52,944 nucleotides of DNA from Entamoeba invadens IP1. Its lineage: Eukaryota > Evosea > Mastigamoebida > Endamoebidae. Shown in pieces: positions 22,462-32,831 of the stretch. The stretch is from assembly GCF_000330505.1 (NCBI RefSeq), contig NW_004440189.1:410022-462965 (forward strand), in the 5' to 3' direction. How positions within the stretch are numbered: the first letter of the stretch is position 1; each line of letters opens with the position of its first letter. The notes under the pieces were generated by a model. That model saw only the letters and a list, made by a program, of their open reading frames with translations, was not told the origin of the DNA and did no database searches. The translations under genes and the position numbers were made by a program.

Positions 22462-22833
22462 TTAAAACACTAACTCCAACTGAACAATAAAATAATATTC
22501 AGAATCAATATTGATTATATTATTTTTGTAATCAGTAAACCATATTTTTATTTTTCTTTTATTGTCTTTGATTTCAAATGATGTTTGATTATCACTGTTA
22601 GCAAAAATTATAAAACCATCTTGTGAAGGATAATCATTACTAGTATTCAAATCACTTCTTAAAATATTTCCACAATCAATTTGACCAGATGAATTATAGA
22701 ATCTGGTAGCAATTGTGTTAATATATTTATTGTTAGTAGAACAAACAAATTTAATTGGTAATTCAACTTCAAATTGATATGTATTTATTACTTTGCAATT
22801 ATTATTATGTAAATTCATGTATAATTTTCTCAT
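22462..22833 (-). CDS. Intact 123-aa beta-rich protein of the virus-like cluster
   Basis: The first true ATG is at 22831-22833 and the frame is uninterrupted to 22462, unlike its neighbours. The protein alternates short hydrophobic strands with Asn/Ser-rich loops. Its C-terminus, IKIWFTDYKNNIINIDSEYY followed by a hydrophobic strand, has the look of small structural proteins of Polinton-like elements that end in a similar strand pair. That comparison is from memory of family style, not an alignment. Its reading direction is opposite to the capsid-like relic. Why this frame alone survived is unclear; it could be recent, selected or luck. Confidence 0.45.
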   Translation of the reverse strand: MRKLYMNLHNNNCKVINTYQFEVELPIKFVCSTNNKYINTIATRFYNSSGQIDCGNILRSDLNTSNDYPSQDGFIIFANSDNQTSFEIKDNKRKIKIWFTDYKNNIINIDSEYYFIVQLELVF

Positions 22834-22982
22834 TTTATAGAACAAAAATAAACATATACATATGGAACTTCTGTGGTATATTAGCTTCGCAGAAATTGTA
22901 TTATGAATATGGAATTGTGAACGCCAACAAAGTTTGCTTTAAGCGAAGCAGCATCTTCGATGCAAGCATGAAGTGCAAAATA

Positions 22983-23274
22983 TCATGAAATTGTAACAAT
23001 TTTATCATTGTCACCAAGTTTACATACTATGTTACCATGATCATATCTTATCATTGTTGCTTTAGTACTAAAATAATTTCTATATTTTTTGAAAATATTG
23101 TCTTTACCACAATCCAAATAAATAATTAATTTATCACTATATTTATAAGATAAAAATCCAATTTTGAATTGTTTATACAATATTTCATCATTTCTTATTA
23201 ATCATGTTTTTGATAAATTCATATTCAAGTTGATAGCATTTATACATATCATTATAATTTGGTATGTATTGCAT
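22983..23274 (-). pseudogene. Small decayed gene of the virus-like cluster
   Basis: A plausible ATG at 23272-23274 opens a Tyr-rich start (MQYIPNYNDMYKCYQLEYEF). The frame then meets stops near 23198, and coding resemblance goes on one base over as ILYKQFKIGFLSYKYSDKL to a stop at 22983-22985. About 97 codons in all. No family is recognised. Confidence 0.35.
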
Positions 23275-23330
23275 ATCAACAAGTCATAACCAATTTTGTT
23301 ATGTTTCGAAAAATTATAGTATGTTACAAT

Positions 23331-23752
23331 TTATTGAATAAGTATGTCTTGATCTTTGTTTAAATATCTCGACTTTGTGTTATCATAAACAGTTAGAATT
23401 GTTCTTATAACTCGATCTACAACTCTGTTTTTATTAATATGTTTGGATGAAGATGAATATGTTCTTAGATTCAATTTATTAAAATATTTTGACATACAGT
23501 TACTATTTCTTCATAATTTTGTATTACAATCGCGACTATTAATTTGGTTTTTATTAATATTTTTTTTCAAAATGAATTTAAAATTATCCAAACCTATAAA
23601 TGGATAATCAATTGTCAACTTATAAAATGGTATATTTTCGGTATATTTTTATTTATGTGTTCATTTTATATTTGTTCACTTCTTCTTAATCTTCTTGTTT
23701 TATGATATTGAATTTGTTTTTGTAAAGGATCTTTACTTTCTCTTAAACTCAT
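23331..23752 (-). pseudogene. Decayed basic protein gene of the virus-like cluster
   Basis: The ATG at 23750-23752 opens MSLRESKDPLQKQIQYHKTR with a run of arginines, then a stop. Coding resemblance continues in another frame (FYKLTIDYPFIGLDNFKF) with an in-frame stop near 23513, and ends with RVVDRVIRTILTVYDNTKSR before a stop at 23331-23333. That is about 140 codons with two or more lesions. The product would be basic. No family is recognised; a nucleic-acid-binding role would fit the charge but is a guess. Confidence 0.35.
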
Positions 23753-24048
23753 TTCTTAATTTTATAATTTCAAATTTATCTTCAATTCTAGGTATGTTAC
23801 AGTTAGTAGTTTATATATATGTCAACTGTTGCGATCAAGTGAAAATCATCTAGTTATATAATATTAATTTAATTACATGAATCTATATCTCAACGAATTT
23901 TTAATCATCGTGTCCGTTCAATATTGAATCTAAAGATCCGACTACGTTTTTTTATTTTATCAAAATTTATTCTTAAAATATTTTTTTCAATTATCGAGAC
24001 GGGCACAAAGATGTCGATCTCTATGTAGAAATCCGTAAAAACTTGGAA

Positions 24049-27000
24049 TTAAATATTTTCATAGACCCATATTTTCAAAATGGGGTATTTTTCAAAAAAA
24101 CACATATTAACACCTTAAATAACACAGAAACCTCATAAAAATTTCCAAATTTCATGTAAAAATTTAAAATCATTTTGATAAAAAACAAAACAGAAAAAAA
24201 GACTGAAATGTGTATTACTATACACACGAAAACACCCCCATTGAAGGACTTTTTTAAAACCAAAATTAAAAATAAATCATTTTAAAAAATTGAAATCGGT
24301 ATTAGACTTTAGAATAACGTTTGATGATAATAGTTGTTATTTTGTTATTATCTATAAACAAATGTGGCATACAGTTACATAAATCTAAACAGAATGATTT
24401 GTACATACACATTTTTCACAATTTAAACGGGTTTTGAAGTGTTTGTGACTATTTCAGATTGTGTACAAATCCAACATCGTCCTCTGCGTCGTTTCACATC
24501 TAACCCCTCTTTGATGACAATGAATCCGTTACATTTTCTAATTACGTTGTTTTTTGATGGAACAGGTAATTTGCGTATTGTCGTTGGTTTTGTTGTTTTG
24601 GATAATTCATTCGCCAAATTAGTTACAAACTGTTTATGAGTAAACGAAGGATGTATTTCTTTATATATCAAATAAGCGTTCGTTACTGCACAATTTATAA
24701 TATCATAGAAGCAAGCAAGTGGGAAACGGTTCGACCTTTTTCTCACGTCATTGTAATGAATTAACTGATCGTATCTATCAACACCGGCTTTGTGTTTGTT
24801 GTACATTGATATCATTTCTGGTTTGTGTTGAATAGTTGTATCGTTCAACAACGTTTCAATACAATTTGTCACGAGTTTTACAGATTTATCAATTTTACAT
24901 TGATACTTCAAAATAGTCATATTACCTGAATGTAAATATTGTGAATTATACAAAACTTCTTTTGTGTCATTGTCCCATCCTTCTGGTGTGTAAGTTCTTC
25001 CTTTTCGTACCGTTCCAATATAATAATTGCCACTTGATTCAATATAATCTAATATGTCGCTTGTTGTGTACAAGTTATCCAGGACAACTATTCTGTGGCT
25101 TCCCTCAAAATGGTGTTAACAATTTTTCACAATGTCTAGTAAATGCCTTTTATTTGGAAATCCACCTTGTTTCCTCGGTTTATTCGAATTTCTTTTAAAT
25201 GTGTTTTCAATAACAAAATCGATGTTCTCGTGCTCTTTTACAGTTTTTTCCGCATCGATTTATTTTTGGCAATCCAATATAAAAATCAAGTTCTTTTTCT
25301 GTAGTTTTTAAATCGATACCAGCTCTTCGTTTGAGGAAGTATTTTTTTCTCAATTTATTTAGTTTTTTTATTTTTTTTTACTCGATCTAAAACATCAGAT
25401 TCGTTCGAAGTCTTTGGTATGACTTTGTCTTCATTGTATGATTCAATCAAATGTTCTTTTTTACTTCGAGTATTTTTTTATGGAATCTACTTTGGTCGTG
25501 TCAATGTTGATTTCCTTATCAATTTCATGTTTTCTCCCGAAAAAACAGCCACAGAGTAAGTAACCATTATCAGAACAATTTATACAGTCTTCCCGAATTC
25601 CACGATTATGTGGTTTGTCTTTGATATACACTTTGTCTTTAAAATTGCCTGTGAAAGGAACAATATGTTCATCGATTGTGATCCATCTTCCAGGAGTTAC
25701 CATTTTTAAACAGTTTGAATTTAGAAGTTGTTGCAACTCTTCGACTGGAAACAACGAAGTTTTGTTTTTTTCTTGAGTTGCGAGTACACAAATCGTCCAT
25801 TCTGAGACATCTTTTTATCGTGTTAAAACGGCGAAAAGGAAGATGTGTAAAAATTTCATTGTTTTCGAGATATAGTTCTTGGAATGATTTTTGTGGCTGA
25901 AGTGAAGAAAGAAGAATAATACCAACGAAAGTAATAATTTCATCTGATGTGAATGGGTCAATAGTTTTGTGTGGTGAATGCATCTTGTCTATTTCTTGTA
26001 ATTCATCAAAGCATTTCAATTTATCTGTTACTTCTTTTGTGGTGTTGATGGTGCATTTTGAAAGTGTTCTGAATATTGTAAGACTGCGATAATTTACTGA
26101 AAATATCAAACTTGTCCAATGAGTTATGTACAAAACAATTTTTAACGAATTCAATCCTGGATAATCAACAAGAAGACTATTATTGTTGACAAACCAAATA
26201 GACATTATTTCTTTGGATTTTAAAAAAGAATCTGTAAATTGTTCAAATGGTTGTAATGATGTATTTAACTTTGATGTTTCAATAAAAGTACGATTGGAAA
26301 ATGATACAATTTTAGCATCAAATTTTTTTGTGTAAAAATAAATTTTGTCAATTTCCAATTCAATACTTATTCTTTGATTCGAACAACTGGTTATCTTTTC
26401 AAACATCATCATGTCAAACAATTTCATGAATAATTCTTTCTCTTTATCGTTTACTTCCACTTCATTGATTTGACACTTCTCGTTTTCAAACAAAGATATT
26501 GGAGTGTCTCTGTGTATTGAACTACTCTACTTTTTATTTATTATTTTGCATGATTTTTCGATAGAAATTTCTGGTTGTTCGAATGGTAAATAATGCCTGT
26601 CAGTGTTCTTTGATATATTATTTAATTTTGTTTATATTCTTTTTTTCGAGGTGTTTTATTGTTACACTTTGAATATCTTCTATTGTCATTTCCATTTACC
26701 TGACATTATTTTCTATTTCTTTATACTCTGAATTGTGTCCGATGTCTTCACAATACGTTGTCTCGTCTTGTATTTGAGTTAATTGAACAATCACTTCTTT
26801 AATTTGAGTTTCTTTTATTGTGTTTTTGTTAAGTTCTTTTTCAATGTCTATACACTCTTCGTCTTCTATATTGTCAAAATTGTCACAATTAATGTATGTG
26901 GTGTATGTTTCACAATCCATTTTATCATTTTTAAGTTCTTTTAGAATAAAAAAAATGAAATAGATAGCAAAAAATATACCATTATTCGGGGAAAACACAA

Positions 27001-27186
27001 CGAAAAATATTTTGATTTTTAATGTTTCCATTTTCTTTTTAAAAAACTCCGAAAAAACCCTGTGAATTTTTATACACAAATTTAAAGCAATGTTTTTTAA
27101 GTGTTAATGAAGAGTTAGAGTGCAATAATTTGAGTATAATTTTTAGAAAACCCGTTAATATAGAGGTTTTCATTTTTGTGATTTAA
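24049..27186 (-). mobile_element. piggyBac-type DNA transposon, copy 2 (ends tentative)
   Basis: The coding core is the decayed transposase at 24423-26920. Tentative ends are TTAA at 24049-24052 and TTAA at 27183-27186. The sequences just inside them show weak inverted similarity: TTAAATA...GACCCATATT on the left against TTAAATC...CCTCTATATT on the right, then GGGGTATTTTTC against CGGGTTTTCT. TTAA is the target site of this superfamily, but the tetramer is common in such AT-rich DNA, so the edges are low confidence. Confidence 0.5.
24423..26920 (-). pseudogene. piggyBac transposase, second family, multiply broken
   Basis: The likely start is the ATG at 26918-26920 (MDCETYTTYINCDNFDNIED, an acidic N-terminus). 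After stops near 26699 and 26505 the main domain runs 25715-26493 with LCTRNS. A frame change near 25778 leads to the first catalytic Asp in WITIDEHIVPFTGNF. The frame is lost again near 25461 and a stop lies at about 25115. The last stretch has the second Asp in RIVVLDNLYTTSDIL and the third in AGVDRYDQLIHYNDV, and ends with CWICTQSE, a truncated finger. It is clearly different from the copy at 1490-3390. At least four lesions make it dead as written. Confidence 0.8.
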
Positions 27187-27572
27187 GGAGTTCGCACAAG
27201 GTGACCTATATTTACAACTAAACTTGTTTCATAAAAGCATCATTTTTTTTAGTTACGATTTTGTGAAAAATATGATAATAATTAAAATTACTTTAAAGTA
27301 CTTTAGTCATTAGTCTTGCAAAATTTTTGTATTTTTTTCTTGTGCACAATTTCAACCATTCACTATAATTTTCAACTTACTTGTTAATATTTTTGATGTA
27401 TTTTTTACAAACAACATGACACACTATAAAACTGTTTTCATTACTTGTATTATTTGTTTATTATTTATATTTTAAATATTACTACAAATGCTCAATTAGA
27501 TTAAAGTCACAACTCGGAGCTGGCCAATTTTTAATGATAAAACGTTTTAATTATTTAAAAAACTAAAGTGTA

Positions 27573-27756
27573 CAGTAAAAACTTTAAAGAGTGGGCGGGT
27601 GTGGATTTTTTGTTTTTTTTTTCAAAAGTGGACATTTTAAGCAAATCAAACCTTAATTGCCGCTCTATAAAAAACTTTATTTTAGGTTTCATTGAAAAGT
27701 ACCATCTTTTGAGAGAATCCGCTTTTCAAAAGTACCGTTTTTGAAAAGTTTTACTG
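27573..27756. mobile_element. 184-bp MITE, TA target site
   Basis: The left end after TA (27571-27572) starts CAGTAAAAACTTTAAAGAG. The right end before TA (27757-27758) reads, on the other strand, CAGTAAAACTTTTCAAAAAC. Inside, TTTTCAAAAGT occurs near 27619 and again near 27724, and GAAAAGTACC near 27693. No coding sequence is present. It lies just outside the piggyBac copy 2 region and 0.7 kb before the pogo-like element. Confidence 0.75.
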
Positions 27757-27758
27757 TA

Positions 27759-28451
27759 TTTTGATTTGTGCACATTGGAGTTGTATTTCATATTTTTTTC
27801 CTTTTGATTACGTTTTTATTGTTTCATTTTTATTATTGTATTGCTTTTATAACGTTTTGATTATTATGGAGGTTTAATACTAAATTGATTAAAATGTAAG
27901 TATATTGTATTGTTTTATAATTCCTATATTGATACAATTTTTATATTTTGCTTTTTATATATTATTGAGTCAATAGTTGTTTGATTTTGTCATAATCTCT
28001 CCAGTTATCTAATTTATATCAACACATTTATCTTCAAAAAATTAAAACGATAAAACTTTTTAGGTTAAAAATTTTTGATAATCGATGTTTTTTCAAGTAA
28101 GTCACTCCAACAATAATTGTTTACAAACTGACACATCATGATATCATGAAGACTTGTAACTTTAACTTATTATTTTCTTCAAATTTGTTTATTTTATCAT
28201 CTGTAATTAATTAAAATACCAAGTTATAATTCAACCAAATTTTAATGATCAACATATTTACTCGATATTAACAATTAATCGAATTACTTTATTAAATTAA
28301 ACTGAGTTCGTCAATTATATCCAAAATGTATTTTAATATAAATATTGAAATACATTTTACTCAATATTTTAATCATAATAAAAATGTGAAACGATTGTTT
28401 TTGTTTTTTAGTGTTAAAAATGATTTTCTTTGTTTCTAAAAATAGTAAAAA
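27759..28451. other. Gene-free AT-rich spacer
   Basis: Nothing beyond AT-rich sequence is seen between the 184-bp MITE and the pogo-like element. Confidence 0.5.
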
Positions 28452-28453
28452 TA

Positions 28454-31400
28454 CAGTTAATATAAAAAACCCAATTCACAAGAAATAACCGAATGCAAGA
28501 ACTTTAAATAACATAATTTATAACATAATTTTTCCCATTTTCAAAAATAAACTGTTTTTTTAAAAAAAACAATGGAAATTGATAACAGCAACGAACTTAT
28601 TGAAATTAATGAAAGTGATATTTTGAACATTGAAATTGACTTGATTCCTTTTAGCGCAATAGAAATGAGCAATTTCGAAGATATCAAAACAAAATCCAAT
28701 CAGCCATTGAATTCTATCAACGAACAGGAATTAAAATTGAGAATTGGAAAATCTTTATTCAAATCTGGGATGTTGTATGCCAAGCCAAACTCCCACCACA
28801 GTATTTCGAGAAGTGATTCAACACAAGCATTAAAGTTGTTTTGTTTCACCAAGAACAAACCCATGTTGAAAGAAAAACTGTTTTCATTCAAACTTTACAG
28901 AGAGCAAATCATTTTTATAAACAAAATGACTTCAAAACATTTTAGTCAAGGTGTCGTGGGCGCATTTTTCAGGGGTTCAAGAGGATTAATATCCAATCAA
29001 ATATCAAGTCAAAAGAAAGATCAACGGTTTGGTCAAAGAAATCCGGGTAGGCCGTCACTGCTTTCCGAAACCACCAAAAAGTTATCAAGAACATTATCGA
29101 TGAATATAACAATCAAAACATTGCTTTGACTATTCAAATGTTTTGTGACATTGTTGAGTATTTAGAAGGAACAAGACCACAAAGTGATACAATGAGAAAA
29201 ATACTCGAAAGAGAGTTCGATTTAGAAACATCAGAAATAGAGTTCGATGAAATTGAGAGAATCAACATTACACCACAACCAATACTTGATAATTACAAAC
29301 AGTTGTCGGAAAAGTTGAACAGTTACAAGATCAAAGACAAAATGTTGTTCAATGTCGACGAGATGGGAACATCTGAAGAATCAAGTCGAAAGAACACACG
29401 TGCTTTGGTACCCAAAGGAGTCAATACAAAGATTCGTGTTGCCAATGGACCAAAATCAAAAACAACCACTTTGATTGAATGTATAAGTCTTGCAGGTGAA
29501 AGAATCAACGAATCTTGTGTTATTGATAAAGTTCATTACAGTACAGTTTTGAACAAATACTTTAGAAACATTAAGTTGTATTGCAACACTTCTGGTTTTG
29601 TAACCAGTGAGATATTTACGTTGTGGGTACAAGAAGTATTCATTCCAGGAGTCAAGAAGATCAGAATGGAAAATGGGTACCATGATAGTGAATATGCAAT
29701 ACTGATTATGGACAATTGCAGATGCCATGTTGATGATAGTATAAAACAAATCTTGTTGCAAAACAACATCGTGGTTCATTATCTGGTTCCACACACCAGT
29801 CACCTGTGCCAACCACTTGACTTAGTTGCATTTGGATCCATCAAAAAAGAAATGAAATCGTTGAAACGTGTATTCAAAACAACAAAGAGTGTCAACTCCT
29901 TTAAAAATGACACTGTACCTACAAATATCCAAAATGAAAATGAAAGTGCATTTGACCAAATCCAACGTTTAAAAGTATCATTTCCACAGTTGCTACCCAA
30001 TGAATTGTTTGAAATGGCAGAAGAATTCAAGCACAAAAAGTGCCTTGGTACCTTTCCCAATGGAATAGCAAATCAACTCAAAACTTTACTCACTTCGATA
30101 GCAGATGCCATTGTAACTTGTCCAAGTAAAACCAAAGAGTACGAAGACGTTCTATTTGGTGTTGTTTGTAATGGGTGCAACATAGAAAAAACTCCACTGT
30201 TTACAGAACAACAGTTGACCAATCTAACCAACAACATACACATTAAAATAACAAAGAATTTAGTAGACAGTCTGGATTAGATAGTAAGGTTGTTGGAACA
30301 AGAAGAACGTGTATTCGAGTCAATTGAAAGAGAAGAAGAGAACGACATAACCAAGATCATAAAAGAAACCTGTTTATCTGGACCAGGTTATGGTGATTTG
30401 TTGATTAAAAAGGAAAGAGCATCTTGGGGGTCTACAATTTCAAACAAGTTGATAACAATTCTCAAGTCAGTAAACAAAGCACTCGACCCAGTTACAATTA
30501 TCAATTCTTTTGAGAGAGCAGGAATTGTATCGCGTTTAGAAGAAGATGGTCAGTATTATGCATACGTGGATCTGAAAGAATCCAAAAGATTGGTCGAGGA
30601 AATCCCGACAATTAAAACTCTTGATGGATACGAAAATTTGATTGTTGTACCGGAAGACTCGAAATTGAGAAACAAAGTGAAAGTGGTGCCACCAAAACAC
30701 CTTAAAAGAGCTCAACAACTAAAGAATGGTGTTGATATAACAATGTATCATGATCTACACATCACTTGTAGTACTAACGTTGGTTCGACACAACAAGTTT
30801 TCACAGATACGTTTTTGACAATCCCTGATGCCACTAATGTTGTTGGAGAAAACGTGTTATTACCAATGGAAACTGAAGAATTACCATAAATGGATACAGA
30901 AGACAATTTGAGTGAAAGTAAACCACTTGATAAATACACAATCAAACCTGTTTATCAAGAAAGTGATGACAAACTACTTTTGAAAAACAACTTGCCTACG
31001 AGTTCTTCTCGGTGTGACCAAACACTGTCGAATATTGAACCTCAAAAGTCCAAACCGGTATCTAAAACACCACCATTACATCAGACGCGGATACCATCGT
31101 TAATTCATAAAGGCAAAACAACTGTTTCTTCTCCCAACAGTCATTCCGTGACTTTTTAAATTCCAGACTCAAAGAAAGAACTCATAGCAAAGGAAAAAGG
31201 CATAAACCTTCTAAGTGATAAATTACTGGATTTCAATTTTTAATAAGGAGAGATCCGTTAAGACCTCGATCCAAGTTAAGATGTTTTTTAGTTAAAAAAT
31301 CATCCTTTAAATTAACTTATTTACGTGTTTAATCTGACTATTTTAAATAGGAAGTTCTCTTTGATTTTTACAAATCTTTTAATTTTATTGGTCATATTTT

Positions 31401-31504
31401 TATTTTTGTTATTTAAAACTAAACCAATTTTTGTTATTTATTTTTGTTATTGTTTTTTCTTGCATTGGGTTTTTTACTGTGCATTGGGTTTATTCTTTTT
31501 ATTG
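28454..31504 (+). mobile_element. 3.05-kb pogo-like element with about 55-bp terminal repeats, TA target site
   Basis: The left end after TA (28452-28453) starts CAGTTAATATAAAAAACCCA. The right end before TA (31505-31506) starts, on the other strand, CAATAAAAAGAATAAACCCA. Similarity between the two runs about 55 bases and includes two units of AAACCCAATGCA at the right end (the left units read AAACCCAATTCA and TAACCGAATGCA). The transposase fills most of the interior (28572-31159). This is a complete-length autonomous-type element with TA target duplication. Confidence 0.85.
28572..31159 (+). pseudogene. pogo/Tigger-type DDE transposase, nearly intact
   Basis: The N-terminal frame (from the ATG at 28572) contains a helix-turn-helix-like region and a GRPSLLSE hinge. 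The frame changes at the A5 run at about 29074-29078; one added base would carry it into the next long frame without a stop. The catalytic core follows: first Asp in LFNVDEMGTSEES, second in AILIMDNCRCHVDD, third in PHTSHLCQPLDLVAFG. The same frame is interrupted by TAG at 30278-30280 and TAA at 30887-30889 yet stays open to 31157-31159. The region after the first stop still looks like normal protein (SIEREEENDITKIIKETC and AGIVSRLEEDGQYY). Only three lesions in about 860 codons make this the freshest transposase of its family here. The true protein may end at 30280 or 30889. Confidence 0.8.
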
Positions 31505-31506
31505 TA

Positions 31507-32004
31507 ATGACGATTTTATTAATAAGGAAAAATAACAGGGAGATAAAATAAATTTCAAAATAATAAAAAGGTCATACACTTTTTTTGTTTCAATTTAACA
31601 TCAAAAAATTATTTTTTTCATATAACCACACCTAATAAAAATATATAAAATTTAAATATCTTAGGTAAAAATTGCATTTATTACCTCTCATTGAGGGCAA
31701 TGACGAATTAATGAAAAGAGTTTATTTACAAAGCTTCAATTATTTTTTTAATAACAACATAAATACAACTTCTTTCTTCAAAGACAAGATTTTATTTAGC
31801 AATAATAGACAAGTTTTCATTTACATAAACTCACTCGTTTCACCATTTGACTTATGTATTTGGAGTTGTTGTCAAATATTGGCTTACTCGTTTCTCTGAC
31901 AACTGAGGATCAATTGACACCAATTCCAGAGTAACTAAAATAGGAATAGTTCAAATTGTATTGAATTTTTAAATGAAAGAACATAGTGATAGTGTTGGGA
32001 GATC
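31507..32004. other. Gene-free AT-rich spacer
   Basis: A 75-codon open frame at 31672-31899 is hydrophobic and unsupported. Nothing else is seen. Confidence 0.45.
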
Positions 32005-32386
32005 ATGACAAGTTCTAAAATAATAAGGAGAACAAAGAAAACAGAAAGAGCATACTTGTGTTTCCATTGCTTGTCATGCCAAAAATGTGTTGGAGGTATT
32101 AGAAAACAAAACAATAAAAACATCAATGTTAAATTGTTAAAGCGTTCTGGTGTTGTTAAAGTTCATATCGACAAGAATAGATCATTGTTCATTTCTATTA
32201 TAGAAACTTGTGGGTTTTTCCAAGAAGCCAAAAATGTTTATACCAGAGAACACTTGGAATCGTTTTTTTTTCGCCTACACCAACACATTTGGTCTAAATA
32301 GAAGAAGAAATTTTGCCTTGGAATATGCAAGAGTTGAACCAACAACGAGAGCTATACCAAACAACAAGACTAACGTTTACCAATGA
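32005..32386 (+). pseudogene. Small basic protein with a Cys cluster, broken at a T9 run
   Basis: ATG at 32005 opens MTSSKIIRRTKKTERAYLCF, followed by CFHCLSCQKC, three closely spaced Cys pairs able to bind zinc, then a mixed helical/strand region. At a nine-T run (32263-32271) the frame turns into an unlikely sequence, while the adjacent frame continues plausibly (AYTNTFGLNRRRNFALEYAR) to a stop at 32384-32386. About 127 codons. I do not recognise the family. It lies between the pogo-like and hAT relics and could belong to a transposon or be a small host gene. Confidence 0.4.
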
Positions 32387-32831
32387 CTTTATATAAAAAC
32401 AACTAACAAACACCCAAGCCAATTTGAATACAATTTTAAGTTCTGACTTTATGCTAAGGATGAACCAATACTTTTATTGTTTATAAACTATAACTTATAA
32501 GTCAAGGTTGTATTTTTAAATAGAACATTAAAAATAGTTTTTATTTAAATATAGTAAATAAACAGGTTCCTTAAAAATCCAACCCTACGGATTTAGATAT
32601 ACACCATGTAGCAAAAAAATTTAAACCACTCAGATAAATAGTTGTATAGTTGGGAAAGCCAGTAGTTATATAATGTTGGCATATATTGCTTTATGGTAAA
32701 TATATTATTATTACTTGTTATTATAACATCAAGTTTAAATTATTAATAATACAATAAAATAATTTACTACAATTAACAATTTTAAATTTGATACAAATGA
32801 AATATTGATAGTTAAATAACTAAACACTTAT
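32387..32831. other. Gene-free AT-rich spacer
   Basis: Nothing recognisable lies between the Cys-cluster gene and the 3' end of the hAT relic. Confidence 0.45.

Noticed and set aside
31672..31899. 75-codon open frame after the pogo-like element
   Set aside because: No normal composition, no motif, no promoter signal; treated as spacer.
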